Shown here piece after piece: positions 23,736-33,933 of a stretch of DNA of 64,000 nucleotides. Both the position numbers and the translations under genes were made by a program. The stretch spans positions 1 through 64,000 of the forward strand of contig NZ_MTQO01000040.1 of NCBI RefSeq assembly GCF_001984155.1, read 5' to 3'. Source of the DNA: Actinosynnema sp. ALI-1.44 (GTDB taxonomy: Bacteria > Actinomycetota > Actinomycetes > Mycobacteriales > Pseudonocardiaceae). Under the pieces are notes generated by a model. That model was given only the letters and a program-made list of their open reading frames with translations, was not told where the DNA came from and did not search any database. Each line of letters starts with the position of its first letter. The first letter of the stretch is position 1.

Positions 23736-24451
23736 ACAGTTTCGGCAACGCCTTCGACTGGTTGTTCGCGCCCCAGCAGTGGTCGGGCCCGACCGGCATT
23801 CCCACCCGCGTGCTCGAACACCTCGGGTACACGGCGCTGGCCGTGCTGCTCGGCCTGGTGATCGCGGTACCGATCGGCATGGTGATCGGGCACAGCGGCA
23901 AAGGCGGGTTCCTCGTCGGTGTCGTCAACGCACTGCGCGCCATCCCCGAGCTCGGTCTGTTGATCCTGCTGGTGCTGCTGATGGGCATCGGCCTGCTGCC
24001 GGTCACGCTCGCCCTCGTCGTGCTCGCGATCCCGCCGCTGCTGGCGGGAACGTACTCCGGGATCAGGAACGTCGATCCGTCCGTTGTGGACGCCGCGCGC
24101 GGGATGGGCATGAAGGAAGGCCGCATCCTGCTGAGCGTCGAACTGCCGAACGCGTTGCCGCTGATCCTCGGTGGTCTGCGCGCGGCGACGCTGCAGGTGC
24201 TCGCGACGGCGACGATCGCCGCGTACGTCTCGCTCGGCGGGCTCGGCCGGTACGTCATCGACGGGCTGTACCTGCGCGACTTCGCCCAGACGCTCGGCGG
24301 CACGATCGTGATCGCCGTCGTCGCCCTGGCTATCGAGGGGCTGCTGATCCTGCTACAGCGGCTCGTCGTGTCCCGCGGCCTGCGCCGCACCCCGACCCGC
24401 CGACGGGACCGCAAGGTCCAGCCGGCGGAACTAGCAGTTGAAACCGCATGA
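23732..24451 (+). CDS. Osmoprotectant ABC transporter permease 2
   Basis: The 239-residue membrane protein has about six helices and the EAA-like loop DAARGMGMKEGRILLSVELP. NALRAIPELGLLILLVLLMG is the family's characteristic segment. It pairs with permease 1 to form the channel. GTG 23732 overlaps the previous stop. The C-terminus is basic (TPTRRRDRKV) and cytosolic. The substrate-binding protein gene starts 13 bases after its stop. Confidence 0.92.
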   Translation: MNSFGNAFDWLFAPQQWSGPTGIPTRVLEHLGYTALAVLLGLVIAVPIGMVIGHSGKGGFLVGVVNALRAIPELGLLILLVLLMGIGLLPVTLALVVLAIPPLLAGTYSGIRNVDPSVVDAARGMGMKEGRILLSVELPNALPLILGGLRAATLQVLATATIAAYVSLGGLGRYVIDGLYLRDFAQTLGGTIVIAVVALAIEGLLILLQRLVVSRGLRRTPTRRRDRKVQPAELAVETA

Positions 24452-24464
24452 GGAGAGAACAACG

Positions 24465-25385
24465 ATGAAGCGCACACTCGCCGGGCTGGCGACCGCCGTC
24501 GCGGCGGCGCTCATGCTCACTGCATGCGGCGGTTCGTCCGACCCGCTGGCAGGCAACAACAACGCGACCGGGCAGCCCGCGCCGACCGACACGATCATCG
24601 TCGGCTCGGCGAACTTCGCCGAAAGCAGGCTGTTGGCGGAGATCTACGCACAGGCGTTGTCCGCCAAGGGCGTGAAGGTCGACAAGAAGCTCGGCATCGG
24701 CAGCCGCGAGACGTACTACCCCGGCCTGCAGGACGGCTCGATCGACCTGGTCCCGGAGTACACCGGCACCCTGTTGACCTACCTGGACAAGAAGGCGACA
24801 GCGACCAGCCCCGACGACGTCTACGAAGCGTTGAAGAAGACGCTCCCGCAGACCCTGACGGTGCTGGACAAGGCAGCGGCCGAGGACAAGGACGCCGTGG
24901 TCGTCACCAGGGAGACGGCGGACAAGTACAAGGCGAAGTCGATCGCGGACCTGGCCCCGCACATGGGTGAGATCACCTTCGGCGGACCGCCGGAGTTCCA
25001 GCAGCGCGTGCAGGGGATCCCCGGCCTGAAGGAGAAGTACGGGCTGACCTTCAAGGAGTACAAGGCGCTTGAGCCGGGACCGATCACGACGAAGGCGTTG
25101 AAGGACGGCAACATCCAGGCGGCGGACATCTTCACGACGGATGCCGCGATTCCGGCGAACGGGTTCGTCGTGCTGGAGGACCCGAAGAACCTGTTCGCGG
25201 CGCAGAACGTGATCCCGGTCGTCAACGCGAAGAAGGCCAGTGACCTGGTGAAGACGACGCTGAACAAGGTCTCGTCCAAGTTGGACACCAAGATCCTGCT
25301 GGAGTTGAACGGGAAGCTGGCTTCTCCGGACAAGCCGGATGCTTCCAAGGTCGCTCAGGAATGGCTGGCTTCAGCCGGTATCTGA
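24465..25385 (+). CDS. Osmoprotectant-binding lipoprotein
   Basis: The 306-residue lipoprotein starts with a signal peptide ending in the lipobox LTACGG (Cys21), so it is anchored outside the membrane. The body is an OpuAC/ProX-type binding fold: IIVGSANFAESRLLAEIYAQ, GSRETYYPGLQDGSIDLVPE and YTGTLLTYL. It captures the solute for the two permeases. The ATG at 24465 follows AGGAGAG. It is the last gene of the operon, and a 25-base perfect hairpin follows 13 bases later. The aromatic ligand box could not be resolved by eye. Confidence 0.92.
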   Translation: MKRTLAGLATAVAAALMLTACGGSSDPLAGNNNATGQPAPTDTIIVGSANFAESRLLAEIYAQALSAKGVKVDKKLGIGSRETYYPGLQDGSIDLVPEYTGTLLTYLDKKATATSPDDVYEALKKTLPQTLTVLDKAAAEDKDAVVVTRETADKYKAKSIADLAPHMGEITFGGPPEFQQRVQGIPGLKEKYGLTFKEYKALEPGPITTKALKDGNIQAADIFTTDAAIPANGFVVLEDPKNLFAAQNVIPVVNAKKASDLVKTTLNKVSSKLDTKILLELNGKLASPDKPDASKVAQEWLASAGI

Positions 25386-25397
25386 CCCCTATCTTCG

Positions 25398-25450
25398 GCA
25401 ACCAATGTGGCCTTTGTTGCGTTTGACGCAACAAAGGCCACATTGGTTGC
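25398..25450. terminator. 25-base perfect hairpin between converging genes
   Basis: The arm 25398-25422 (starting GCAACCAATGTGG) pairs without mismatch with 25426-25450 around a three-base loop. It ends the osmoprotectant operon and, from the other side, the NmrA-like gene, whose stop is 8 bases away. Such a long mixed-composition stem is unusual for an ordinary terminator. Confidence 0.88.
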
Positions 25451-25457
25451 ACGGGGG

Positions 25458-26234
25458 TCAGGGGGTGAAGTCAGTGAGGTGATCGCGGGCCCACTCGCGG
25501 AAGGTTTTCGCTGGCCTTCCGGTTACCTCTTCCACTGTGGGCACTATGGGTTCCGGGTTCTCGACCATGGACGCCCATGCCTCCAGGGCGCTGTCGACCA
25601 GGGGTTCGGGCCAGCCGCTTACGAGCATCCTTGCTCGTGCCTCTTCTGGGGTTTCTTCTTCGAGGCGCAGGTCTTTTCCGGTTACCTCACCGATGATCTT
25701 CACCTGGTCGAACTGGGTCACCAGTTCGGGGCCGCTCAACGTGTATCGCGCGCCCACGTGCTTGTCTGTCAGCAGTGCTTGTACTCCTACTGCTGCCATG
25801 TCGTGTTCGTGGATGTGTGGGCGGGACATGTCGCCGAACGGGGTCCTGACCACTCCGTGCGTCTTGATGTCGTCGGCCCAGTGCAGTGCGTTGGCGGCGA
25901 AGCCCGTCGGCTGGAGGAATGTCCACTCCAGGCCTGTCTGTTCGATCAGTTCTTCCGCTTCCCTTGCCCATTCCGGTGCTCCGGCCGAGGACAGGTACAC
26001 GATTCGCTTCGCTCGCTCGGCGATCGCATCGAGGACCTCGCCCAAACCTTCGGTGTGGAAGAACGGCCAGACCAGGAACACCTTGTCCACGTCGGTCAGC
26101 GCCGCGCGCACACTGTCCACATCGGTCAGGTCGCCGCCTGTCGTCCGGGAGAACGGCCTGACCGTCTCTTCACGCAGTTGGGACACGATCTGTCCGCCCA
26201 CACTTCCGGTCGCACCGGTCACCAGGATCGTCAT
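25458..26234 (-). CDS. NAD(P)-binding NmrA-like protein
   Basis: The 258-residue protein has the atypical short-chain dehydrogenase fold of the NmrA/HSCARG group: ILVTGATGSVGGQIV binds NAD(P), then RIVYLSSAGAP and FLQPTGFAANALHW. The YxxxK catalytic pair of classical SDRs is absent, so it may be a redox sensor or a quinone/azo reductase-like enzyme. The ATG at 26234 gives the normal N-terminus; a few extra codons upstream are open. It reads in the same direction as the IclR gene, 33 bases behind it, but the hut cluster needs no such enzyme. Confidence 0.82.
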   Translation of the reverse strand: MTILVTGATGSVGGQIVSQLREETVRPFSRTTGGDLTDVDSVRAALTDVDKVFLVWPFFHTEGLGEVLDAIAERAKRIVYLSSAGAPEWAREAEELIEQTGLEWTFLQPTGFAANALHWADDIKTHGVVRTPFGDMSRPHIHEHDMAAVGVQALLTDKHVGARYTLSGPELVTQFDQVKIIGEVTGKDLRLEEETPEEARARMLVSGWPEPLVDSALEAWASMVENPEPIVPTVEEVTGRPAKTFREWARDHLTDFTP

Positions 26235-26267
26235 GGGTTCACCGTGCATCCTCAACCTAGGTCGAGG

Positions 26268-27056
26268 TCAACCTCGTCCGCCGACCCTCGTGGTCATCTC
26301 GGCCGCCACCCTGCGGACCTCCACCGCCAGGTCCGGCCAGGTCTCGCCGCACTCGGCCGGAGATTCGCCGGGGCATTCGTGGCGGAAGGTCGCGCTGATC
26401 GCCGCGATGGGTCGGCCGCCGTGGTCGAAGATCGGCGCGGCCACGGAGGCGAACCCGGGGGTCACGTAGCCGTCCTCCACCGCCCATCCCTGCCGTCGTT
26501 CCGCTGTCAGTACCCGGCGCAACGACGGCAGGTCGCGGGGGCCTCGATCCGTTCGCGACACGAAACTGTCCTTGCTGGGAAACAGGGCCCTGACCTGCGC
26601 GGGCGGTAGGTGCGCCAGCATCGCGCGGCCGGACGCGGGGAGCTGCGCCGGGAGTCGTACGCCGACCGACGTGACCAGCGACTGGGGGTGAGACGGCTGC
26701 TCGCGCACCACGTACAGCGTCTCCGCGCCGTGCAGCACGCCAAGATGGCCGGTATGTCCGACTCGGTCGGCGAACCGGCGCAGCAACGGCCGGGCGAGTC
26801 GTTCCAACGGGTCCTGGCGCAGGTAGGCCGAGCCCACCTCGAACGCGGTCACGCCCAGGCCGTACCGCTGTTCCTCCGGCAGGTGCGTCACGAACCCGGC
26901 CTCGGCCAGTTCGGCCAGCAGGTGGTATGTGGTCGAGCGCGGCAGGCCCAGCTCACGGGCCACGGTGGCCGCCGACACCGGCCCCGGGCGTCCCGCGATC
27001 AGCCGGAGCACGGCGAGGCCGCGCCGCAGAGCGGGCACGTCCGAGCTCGTCACCAC
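26268..27056 (-). CDS. IclR-family regulator, probable HutR
   Basis: The 262-residue regulator has an N-terminal winged helix-turn-helix (SAATVARELGLPRSTTYHLL) and the IclR effector domain (YRLG-like YGLGVTAFEVGSAYL, LHGAETLYVVREQPS, GFASVAAPIFDHGGRPIAAIS). It diverges from hutH with about 90 bases between, and a HutR-like operator sits in that gap, so it most likely controls histidine degradation in response to a pathway compound. GTG 27056 is chosen among several near starts; the frame continues upstream but crosses the operator and hutH. Confidence 0.85.
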   Translation of the reverse strand: MVTSSDVPALRRGLAVLRLIAGRPGPVSAATVARELGLPRSTTYHLLAELAEAGFVTHLPEEQRYGLGVTAFEVGSAYLRQDPLERLARPLLRRFADRVGHTGHLGVLHGAETLYVVREQPSHPQSLVTSVGVRLPAQLPASGRAMLAHLPPAQVRALFPSKDSFVSRTDRGPRDLPSLRRVLTAERRQGWAVEDGYVTPGFASVAAPIFDHGGRPIAAISATFRHECPGESPAECGETWPDLAVEVRRVAAEMTTRVGGRG

Positions 27057-27078
27057 AGGTGCCACGCTATCCGGCGAA

Positions 27079-27096
27079 TGTCTGGGATACCAGACA
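27079..27096. promoter_or_regulatory. HutR-like operator between the IclR gene and hutH
   Basis: TGTCTGG-GATA-CCAGACA is a perfect 7-4-7 inverted repeat in the centre of the divergent intergenic region. As I recall, HutR of corynebacteria, an IclR-type regulator, binds TCTGwwATwCCAGA; this site matches that pattern except at the two w positions, which are G. Confidence 0.72.
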
Positions 27097-27149
27097 CTAA
27101 GGGCTGTCGCCGGGTCGTGCCGAGGTGATCGACGCGGTGTGATGACCCC

Positions 27150-28655
27150 ATGGCAGAACCGGTAGCCCTGGGTCTCACCCCGATCAGCCGCGCCGACGTG
27201 GTCGCGGTCGCTCGTGATGGCGTAGGCGTTCGTCTGACCGACGACGCCCTGCGCGCCGTGGCGCAGTCGCGCGAGCACATCGAACGGCTGGCGTCACGCC
27301 CTGAACCGACCTACGGCGTCTCCACCGGCTTTGGCGCGCTCGCGGTCCGCCACATCCCACCGGTACGGCGGACCGCGCTGCAACACGCCGTGGTGCGCTC
27401 GCACGCGGCAGGCGCCGGGCCCGAGGTGGAGACGGAAGTCGTCCGCGGCCTGATGCTGCTGCGGCTGCGCACCCTCGCGATGGGCCACAGCGGCGTCAAA
27501 CCATCCACAGTGGAAGCGCTGGCCGGGATGATCAACGCGGGCATCGTCCCCGTCGTCCAGGAGTACGGCTCGCTGGGTTGTTCCGGTGACCTCGCCCCGC
27601 TGTCCTCGATCGCGCTCGCGTTGACCGGCGAGGGCGACGTCCGGGTCGACGGCGTGCTGCGGCCCGCGGCCGAGGCGCTGCGGGACGCCGGGATCACCCC
27701 GGTCGAACTGGCCGAGAAGGAAGGCCTCGCGCTGATCAACGGCACTGACGGCATGCTCGGCATGCTGACGATGGCGTGCGCCGACCTGCGCGGACTCATG
27801 AAGGTCGCGGACCTCACCGCGGCGATGAGCATCGAGGCCCTGCTCGGCACCGACCGTGTCTTCCAGGCCGAACTGCACGCCCTGCGCCCACACCCCGGGC
27901 AGGGTGAGTCCGCGAAGCGGATAGCCGAGATCCTGGCCGACTCCGAGATCGTCGCGAGCCACCGTGGCCCGGACTGCACCCGTGTGCAGGACGCGTACTC
28001 GTTGCGTTGCTCGCCGCAGGTGCACGGCGCCGCGCTGGACACCATCACGCACGCCGAACTCGTCGCCGACCGCGAGTTGGCGTCCGCAGTGGACAACCCG
28101 GTCGTCCTCGCCGACGGCCGCGTCGAGTCCAACGGCAACTTCCACGGCGCGCCGATCGCGTACGTGCTGGACTTCCTCGCGATCCCGGTCGCCGACGTGG
28201 CCAGCATGGCCGAGCGGCGCACCGACCGGATGCTGGACGTGGCCCGCTCGCACGGACTGCCCGCGTTCCTCGCCGACGACCCCGGCGTGGACTCCGGGCA
28301 CATGATCGCCCACTACACGCAGGCCGCCGTGGTCGCCGAGCTCAAGCGGCTGGCCGTGCCCGCGTCGGTCGACTCGATCCCGACCAGCGCCATGCAGGAG
28401 GACCACGTCTCCATGGGCTGGGCGGCCGCGCGCAAGCTGCGCAAGTCCGTCGACGGCCTGACCACGGTCCTCGCGATCGAACTGCTCACCGCGGCACGCG
28501 CGCTCGACCTGCGTGCCCCGCTCAAGCCCGCGACGGCGACCGCCGCTGCTGTCGCGGCTCTGCGTACCCGTGTTCCCGGGCCTGGGCCGGACCGGCACCT
28601 CGCGCCCGAAATCGCCGCCGCCGAAGAACTGATCCGCTCTGGAGGCATCAAGTGA
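27150..28655 (+). CDS. hutH: Histidine ammonia-lyase
   Basis: The 501-residue enzyme converts histidine to urocanate and ammonia. [14 protein letters not shown], and the MIO loop [12 protein letters not shown], are clear; the tripeptide that cyclises to MIO is C144-S145-G146 instead of the more common Ala-Ser-Gly. [15 protein letters not shown] and SNGNFHG follow as in all family members. The ATG at 27150 starts the family N-terminus. It is first gene of the hut operon; its stop overlaps the hutU start in GTGA with GGAGG upstream. Expression is probably controlled from the operator at 27079-27096. Confidence 0.95.
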   Translation: MAEPVALGLTPISRADVVAVARDGVGVRLTDDALRAVAQSREHIERLASRPEPTYGVSTGFGALAVRHIPPVRRTALQHAVVRSHAAGAGPEVETEVVRGLMLLRLRTLAMGHSGVKPSTVEALAGMINAGIVPVVQEYGSLGCSGDLAPLSSIALALTGEGDVRVDGVLRPAAEALRDAGITPVELAEKEGLALINGTDGMLGMLTMACADLRGLMKVADLTAAMSIEALLGTDRVFQAELHALRPHPGQGESAKRIAEILADSEIVASHRGPDCTRVQDAYSLRCSPQVHGAALDTITHAELVADRELASAVDNPVVLADGRVESNGNFHGAPIAYVLDFLAIPVADVASMAERRTDRMLDVARSHGLPAFLADDPGVDSGHMIAHYTQAAVVAELKRLAVPASVDSIPTSAMQEDHVSMGWAAARKLRKSVDGLTTVLAIELLTAARALDLRAPLKPATATAAAVAALRTRVPGPGPDRHLAPEIAAAEELIRSGGIK

Positions 28656-30295
28656 CCGTACGGGCCACCACCGGCACCGCACTGACCGCGAAGAGCTGGG
28701 CGACCGAGGCCCCGCTGCGCATGCTGCACAACAACCTGGACCCGGACGTCGCCGAACGCCCGGACGACCTGGTGGTCTACGGCGGCACGGGCAAGGCCGC
28801 GCGGGACTGGCCGAGCTTCAACGCGATCACCCGTGAGCTGACCGAGCTCAACCAGGACGAGACGCTGCTGGTGCAGTCCGGCCGCCCGGTCGGTGTGATG
28901 CGCACCCACGAGTGGGCGCCGCGGGTGCTGATCGCCAACTCCAACCTCGTGCCGGACTGGGCGAGCTGGCCGGAGTTCCGCAAGCTCGAGGCCGCCGGGC
29001 TGACCATGTACGGCCAGATGACCGCCGGTTCGTGGATCTACATCGGAACCCAGGGCATCCTGCAGGGCACGTACGAGACCTTCGCCGCGATCGCCAACAA
29101 GAAGTTCGGCGGCTCGCTGCGCGGCACCCTGACCGTGACCGCCGGTCTCGGCGGCATGGGCGGCGCGCAGCCGCTGGCCGTGACCATGAACGACGGCGTC
29201 GCGCTGGTGATAGAGGTCGACCCGCACCGCGCCCAGCGCCGGCTGGAGACCCGTTACCTCGACGAACTCGCGTCCGATTTGGACGACGCGATCCGCAGGG
29301 TGGAGACGGCCAAGCGCGAGCGGCGGCCGTTGTCGGTCGGCGTGGTCGGCAACGCCGCCGAGGTGCTGCCCGAGCTGCTGCGCCGGGGCGTCGATGTCGA
29401 CATCGTCACCGACCAGACCTCCGCGCACGACCCGCTGATGTACCTGCCCAAGGGCGTCGAGCTGGAGGACTGGGCGGACTACGCGGCCAAGAAGCCGGAC
29501 GAGTTCACCGACCGGTCCCGTGACTCGATGGCCGAGCACGTCGACGCCATGCTGGGCTTCCTGGACAAGGGCGTCGAGGTGTTCGACTACGGCAACTCGC
29601 TGCGTGGCGAGGCCAAACTCGGCGGCTGCGAACGCGCCTTCGACTTCCCCGGCTTCGTGCCCGCGTACATCCGGCCGCTGTTCTGCGAGGGCAAGGGCCC
29701 GTTCCGCTGGGCCGCGCTGTCCGGTGACCCGAAGGACATCGCCGCGACCGACCGGGCCATCCTCGAGCTGTTCCCGGAGAACGAGTCGTTGGCCCGCTGG
29801 ATCAAGATGGCGGGCGAACGCGTCGAGTTCCAGGGCCTGCCCGCCCGGATCTGCTGGCTCGGCTACGGCGAACGGCACCTCGCGGGCCTGAAGTTCAACG
29901 AGATGGTGGCCAGCGGCGAGCTGTCCGCGCCGGTCGTCATCGGCCGTGACCACCTCGACTGCGGCTCGGTGGCCTCGCCGTACCGCGAGACCGAGGGCAT
30001 GGCCGACGGCTCGGACGCGATCGCCGACTGGCCGCTGCTCAACGCCATGGTCAACACCGCATCCGGCGCCACGTGGGTGTCCATCCACCACGGCGGCGGC
30101 GTCGGCATCGGCCGGTCGATCCACGCCGGACAGGTGACTGTCGCGGATGGAACGGAACTGTCCGCCCAGAAGATCGAACGGGTGCTCACCAACGATCCGG
30201 GTATGGGCGTTATCCGCCATGTGGACGCCGGATACGACCGTGCGGCGGAAATCGCCGAATCACGGGGTGTGCATATTCCGATGACCCGGGCATGA
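28652..30295 (+). CDS. hutU: Urocanate hydratase
   Basis: The 547-residue cytosolic enzyme adds water to urocanate to give imidazolone propionate, with tightly bound NAD+. [14 protein letters not shown] is the NAD-binding loop, and [18 protein letters not shown] contains the active-site cysteine. The C-terminal [15 protein letters not shown] is characteristic. The GTG at 28652 overlaps the hutH stop, with GGAGG six bases upstream. Length fits the family's ~550. The frame is open much further upstream through hutH, which is a shadow. Confidence 0.95.
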   Translation: MTVRATTGTALTAKSWATEAPLRMLHNNLDPDVAERPDDLVVYGGTGKAARDWPSFNAITRELTELNQDETLLVQSGRPVGVMRTHEWAPRVLIANSNLVPDWASWPEFRKLEAAGLTMYGQMTAGSWIYIGTQGILQGTYETFAAIANKKFGGSLRGTLTVTAGLGGMGGAQPLAVTMNDGVALVIEVDPHRAQRRLETRYLDELASDLDDAIRRVETAKRERRPLSVGVVGNAAEVLPELLRRGVDVDIVTDQTSAHDPLMYLPKGVELEDWADYAAKKPDEFTDRSRDSMAEHVDAMLGFLDKGVEVFDYGNSLRGEAKLGGCERAFDFPGFVPAYIRPLFCEGKGPFRWAALSGDPKDIAATDRAILELFPENESLARWIKMAGERVEFQGLPARICWLGYGERHLAGLKFNEMVASGELSAPVVIGRDHLDCGSVASPYRETEGMADGSDAIADWPLLNAMVNTASGATWVSIHHGGGVGIGRSIHAGQVTVADGTELSAQKIERVLTNDPGMGVIRHVDAGYDRAAEIAESRGVHIPMTRA

Positions 30296-30302
30296 TCCTC
30301 TC

Positions 30303-31511
30303 ATGAGTACGGCGACGGAGTTGCTGACCGCGATCAAGGACGTCGGAACGGACCCCTCGCGCGGCGGGTATTCCAGGCACGGCTTCGACGCCCCGGAACT
30401 CGAACTGCGCGAGTGGTTCACCGCCGAGGCCGCCAGGCGCGGCCTCGGCGTCGAGGTCGACCGCAACGGCAACATCTGGGCGTGGTGGGGCGAACCGGGA
30501 CCGAACGCGCTGGTCACCGGCAGCCACCTGGACTCGGTGCCCGGCGGAGGTGCCTTCGACGGCCCGCTCGGCGTCGTGTCCAGTCTCGCCGCGGTGGACC
30601 TGCTGAAGGCGAAGGGGTTCAAGCCGGACCGGCCGCTCGCCCTGATGGTGTTCGCCGAGGAGGAAGGCGGCCGGTTCGGCCTCGCCTGCCTCGGCTCCCG
30701 GTTGCTGACCGGGGCGACCACGGCCGAGACGGCGTTGAACCTCAAGGACCGCGAAGGCGACACGTTCGCCGACGCGGTGAAAGCCGCGGGCCTCGACCCG
30801 GCCAGGATCGGCAAGGACGAGGAAGCCATCGCGCGGATCGGCCAGTTCGTCGAGTTGCACGTCGAGCAGGGCCGTGGGCTGGTCGACCTGAACGCGCCGG
30901 TCGGTGTGGCCACGTCGATCCTGGCGCACGGCCGGTGGCGGTTCCGGTTCACCGGCGAGGGCAACCACGCCGGGGCCACCCCGATGGGCTCCCGGCGCGA
31001 CCCGATGCTGCCCGCGTCGCAGCTGATCCTCTCCGCCAGGTGGGCGGCGTCCAGTGTGGACGGGGCGCGGGCCACGGTCGGCCGGATCGAGCCGATTCCC
31101 GGCGGCACGAACGTGATCGCCTCGTCGGTGGACGTCTGGCTCGACGCGCGCGCCCCCAACGACGGCCGCACCCGTGCGGTCGTGGAGCGGATCACCGCCG
31201 CGGCCAAGCAGGCGGCCAGGGACGAGGGCTGCGAGCTCGTCGTGACCGAGGAGTCCTATGGGGACGCGGTGCACTTCGACTCGTCCCTGCGCGACGACCT
31301 GGTGGCCGCGCTCGGCAACGTACCCGCGCTGCCAACCGGTGCCGGGCACGACGCCGGGATCCTGGCTGAGCACGTGCCGACGGCGATGTTGTTCGTGCGC
31401 AACCCGACCGGCGTGAGCCACGCGCCAGCCGAGCACGCGGAGGCCGACGACTGCGAAGCCGGTGTCGACGCGCTGGCGAAGGTGCTGGAGAAGTTGGCCA
31501 CCGAAGCATGA
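30303..31511 (+). CDS. M20-family amidohydrolase in the hut operon
   Basis: The 402-residue metallo-amidohydrolase resembles allantoate amidohydrolase and N-carbamoyl-amino-acid hydrolases: TGSHLDSVPGGGAFDGPLG and FAEEEGGRFG bind two metals, and GNHAGATPMGSRRDP is the dimerisation-domain box. In this setting allantoate is an unlikely substrate. The cluster has hutF, which makes N-formyl-glutamate, but no hutG, so this enzyme may be the N-formylglutamate deformylase. That is inference from gene order: it is between hutU and hutF, starting seven bases after hutU and overlapping hutF in ATGA. Confidence 0.85.
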   Translation: MSTATELLTAIKDVGTDPSRGGYSRHGFDAPELELREWFTAEAARRGLGVEVDRNGNIWAWWGEPGPNALVTGSHLDSVPGGGAFDGPLGVVSSLAAVDLLKAKGFKPDRPLALMVFAEEEGGRFGLACLGSRLLTGATTAETALNLKDREGDTFADAVKAAGLDPARIGKDEEAIARIGQFVELHVEQGRGLVDLNAPVGVATSILAHGRWRFRFTGEGNHAGATPMGSRRDPMLPASQLILSARWAASSVDGARATVGRIEPIPGGTNVIASSVDVWLDARAPNDGRTRAVVERITAAAKQAARDEGCELVVTEESYGDAVHFDSSLRDDLVAALGNVPALPTGAGHDAGILAEHVPTAMLFVRNPTGVSHAPAEHAEADDCEAGVDALAKVLEKLATEA

Positions 31512-32788
31512 GGTATTGGTGTGAGCACGCCTGGCTGGACTCGCCAGGCGTGCGGTCCAGCGTCCTGGTCGACGTGACCGACGGCAAGATCACCGCTGTG
31601 GTGCCGGATTCGCCGTGTCCGCCGGACGCGCACCGGCTGACCGGCCTGGTGCTCCCTGGTTTCGCCAACGCGCATTCGCACGCGTTCCACCGTGCCCTGC
31701 GTGGCCGGACACACGCGGACGGCGGCACGTTCTGGACGTGGCGCACGGGCATGTACGAGCTGGCCGGGAAACTGGACCCGGACAGTTACCTGAAGCTGGC
31801 GACCGCGGTGTACGCCGAGATGGCGCTGGCCGGGGTGACCTGTGTCGGCGAGTTCCACTACGTGCACCACGCACCGGGCGGGAAGCCCTACGCCGACCCG
31901 AACGCGATGGCGGAGTCGCTGCGGCAAGCTGCGTCCGACGCGGGAATCCGCGTGACCCTGCTCGATACCTGTTATCTGGCAGGCGGAATCGACCAGCCGC
32001 TGACCGACGAGCAGCTCAGGTTCTCGGACGGTTCGGTGGACGCCTGGGCTTCGCGTGTGTCGTCGCTGCGCTCCGATTCGGTGTTGCTCGCGGGCGCCGC
32101 GATCCATTCGGTCCGTGCTGTGCCGCGATCGGTGTTGCCTTCGCTGGTTTCGGCGTGGCCGACCGGTCCATTGCACGTGCACCTGTCCGAGCAGCCTGCT
32201 GAGAACGAGGCTTGCATTGCCGCGTACGGCCTGACGCCCACCGAGCTGTTGGCGGAAGCGGGTGCGCTTTCCCCGCGTACCACGGCCGTTCACGCGACCC
32301 ACTTGACCACCAAGGACATCTCGTTGCTGGGATCGTCGGGGACAGGTGCGTGTTTCTGTCCGACGACCGAGGCGGATCTGGCTGACGGGATCGGCCCCGC
32401 GCGTGAGCTCGTCGACGCGGGCAGCCCGCTTTCCCTTGGCAGCGACCAGCACGCGGTGATCGACCCGCTGCTGGAAGCCCGTGCCGTGGAACACGGCGAA
32501 CGACTGCGCACCGGGCAGCGCGGCCGGTTCACACCAGAAGAGCTGTACACGGCCATGACGGCACACGCCGGTCTCGGCTGGCCTGCCGGGTACGCGGACC
32601 TGGTGGCGATCTCACTCGACACACCGCGGACTGCCGGGTGCCTGCCGTCGCAGGCGATGCTGGTGGCCACCGCATCGGACGTGCACACGGTCGTGGCAGG
32701 CGGCCGGGTGATCGTCGAGGACGGACGCCACCGGGTGGGCGACGTGGGGCAGCTGCTGGCCGAGGCGATTGAGGAGTTGTGGCGATGA
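31508..32788 (+). CDS. hutF: Formimidoylglutamate deiminase
   Basis: The 426-residue amidohydrolase-superfamily enzyme converts N-formimino-glutamate to N-formyl-glutamate and ammonia. The metal site is [18 protein letters not shown], with later metal ligands in HVHLSEQP and the [16 protein letters not shown] segment typical of HutF. Its presence means this organism uses the five-step, formylglutamate branch of histidine degradation. The ATG at 31508 overlaps the M20 stop, and its stop overlaps hutI, both as ATGA, so the operon is tightly coupled. Confidence 0.93.
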   Translation: MRYWCEHAWLDSPGVRSSVLVDVTDGKITAVVPDSPCPPDAHRLTGLVLPGFANAHSHAFHRALRGRTHADGGTFWTWRTGMYELAGKLDPDSYLKLATAVYAEMALAGVTCVGEFHYVHHAPGGKPYADPNAMAESLRQAASDAGIRVTLLDTCYLAGGIDQPLTDEQLRFSDGSVDAWASRVSSLRSDSVLLAGAAIHSVRAVPRSVLPSLVSAWPTGPLHVHLSEQPAENEACIAAYGLTPTELLAEAGALSPRTTAVHATHLTTKDISLLGSSGTGACFCPTTEADLADGIGPARELVDAGSPLSLGSDQHAVIDPLLEARAVEHGERLRTGQRGRFTPEELYTAMTAHAGLGWPAGYADLVAISLDTPRTAGCLPSQAMLVATASDVHTVVAGGRVIVEDGRHRVGDVGQLLAEAIEELWR

Positions 32789-33933
32789 GTGTGCTGCTCA
32801 CCGGGATCGGCGAGCTGACGACGAACGACGACGAACTGGGCACGCTGCACGACGCGGCGCTGGTGCTGGACGGGGCGTCGGTGGTCTGGGCAGGCCCGGC
32901 GGCCGATGCCCCCGCGGCGGACTCGGCCGTCGACCTGGCAGGCAGGGCCGTGTTGCCCGGCTGGGTGGACAGCCACACCCACCTGGTCTTCGCGGGCGAC
33001 CGGACAACGGAGTTCGCCGCCCGAATGGCCGGACAGCCCTACCGCGCGGGCGGGATAGCGGTGACGGTCGACGCGACCCGCTCGGCGTCCGACGCGGACC
33101 TGACCGCCGTGATAAGTCGACATGTAGCCGAAGCGGTATCCCAAGGCACGACGTACATCGAAACGAAGACCGGCTACGGCCTGGACGTACCGAACGAGCT
33201 CCGCTCTGCGATCCTGGCATCGGGTCAGGTCGACGAGGTCACGTTCCTCGGCGCGCACCTGGTGCCAACGGGCTGGGACGCGGACTCCTATGTGGACCTC
33301 GTCTGCGGCGAGATGATCGAAGCCGTCGCGCCGCACGTGCGCTGGATCGACGTCTTCTGCGAGACAGGCGCGTTCGACGGGCCGCAGTCCCGCGCTGTGC
33401 TTGAGGCAGGCAGGAAGCACGGCCTGGGCTTGCGCGTGCACGGCAACCAGCTGGACTACGGCCCCGGGGTGCACCTCGCCGTCGAGATGAACGCGGCTTC
33501 GGTGGACCACTGCACGTACCTGACCAAGTCCGACGTCGAAGACCTGGCCAGCTCGGAGACGGTCGCGACCTTGCTGCCCGCCTGTGACCTGTCGACTCGT
33601 CAGCCCTTGCCGGACGCGCAGGCGCTGCTGAACGCGGGTGCGACGGTGGCGTTGGCGTCGAACTGCAACCCGGGGTCGTCCTACACCACGTCGATGGCTT
33701 TTTGCGTTGCCATAGCGGTGCTACAGATGCGGATGAGTGTTGCCGAGGCGGTGCGTGCCGCCACATGGGGCGGTGCTCGGGCTTTGCGGCGCGAGGACGA
33801 GATCGGGATCATCCGGCCCGGGAGCCGTGCGGACATCCACGTGCTGGACGCGCCGTCGATCACGCACCTGGCTTACCGCCCGGGCGTTCCGTTGACGTAT
33901 GCCGTGTGGCGCAAGGGCGAACGCGTCAGGTAG
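32785..33933 (+). CDS. hutI: Imidazolonepropionase
   Basis: The 382-residue metal-dependent hydrolase opens imidazolone propionate to formiminoglutamate. [17 protein letters not shown] holds metal-binding histidines, [13 protein letters not shown] the substrate loop, [10 protein letters not shown] another metal ligand, and [14 protein letters not shown] the late aspartate/asparagine box. The ATG at 32785 has GAGGAG upstream and overlaps hutF in ATGA. It is last in the operon and overlaps the converging small gene by eight bases. It is somewhat shorter than the ~400 of E. coli-type relatives. Confidence 0.93.
   Translation: MSVLLTGIGELTTNDDELGTLHDAALVLDGASVVWAGPAADAPAADSAVDLAGRAVLPGWVDSHTHLVFAGDRTTEFAARMAGQPYRAGGIAVTVDATRSASDADLTAVISRHVAEAVSQGTTYIETKTGYGLDVPNELRSAILASGQVDEVTFLGAHLVPTGWDADSYVDLVCGEMIEAVAPHVRWIDVFCETGAFDGPQSRAVLEAGRKHGLGLRVHGNQLDYGPGVHLAVEMNAASVDHCTYLTKSDVEDLASSETVATLLPACDLSTRQPLPDAQALLNAGATVALASNCNPGSSYTTSMAFCVAIAVLQMRMSVAEAVRAATWGGARALRREDEIGIIRPGSRADIHVLDAPSITHLAYRPGVPLTYAVWRKGERVR

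Noticed and set aside
28313-30220. A 635-codon minus-strand frame across hutU
   Set aside because: It is antisense to a clearly recognised urocanase and has no motif of its own.
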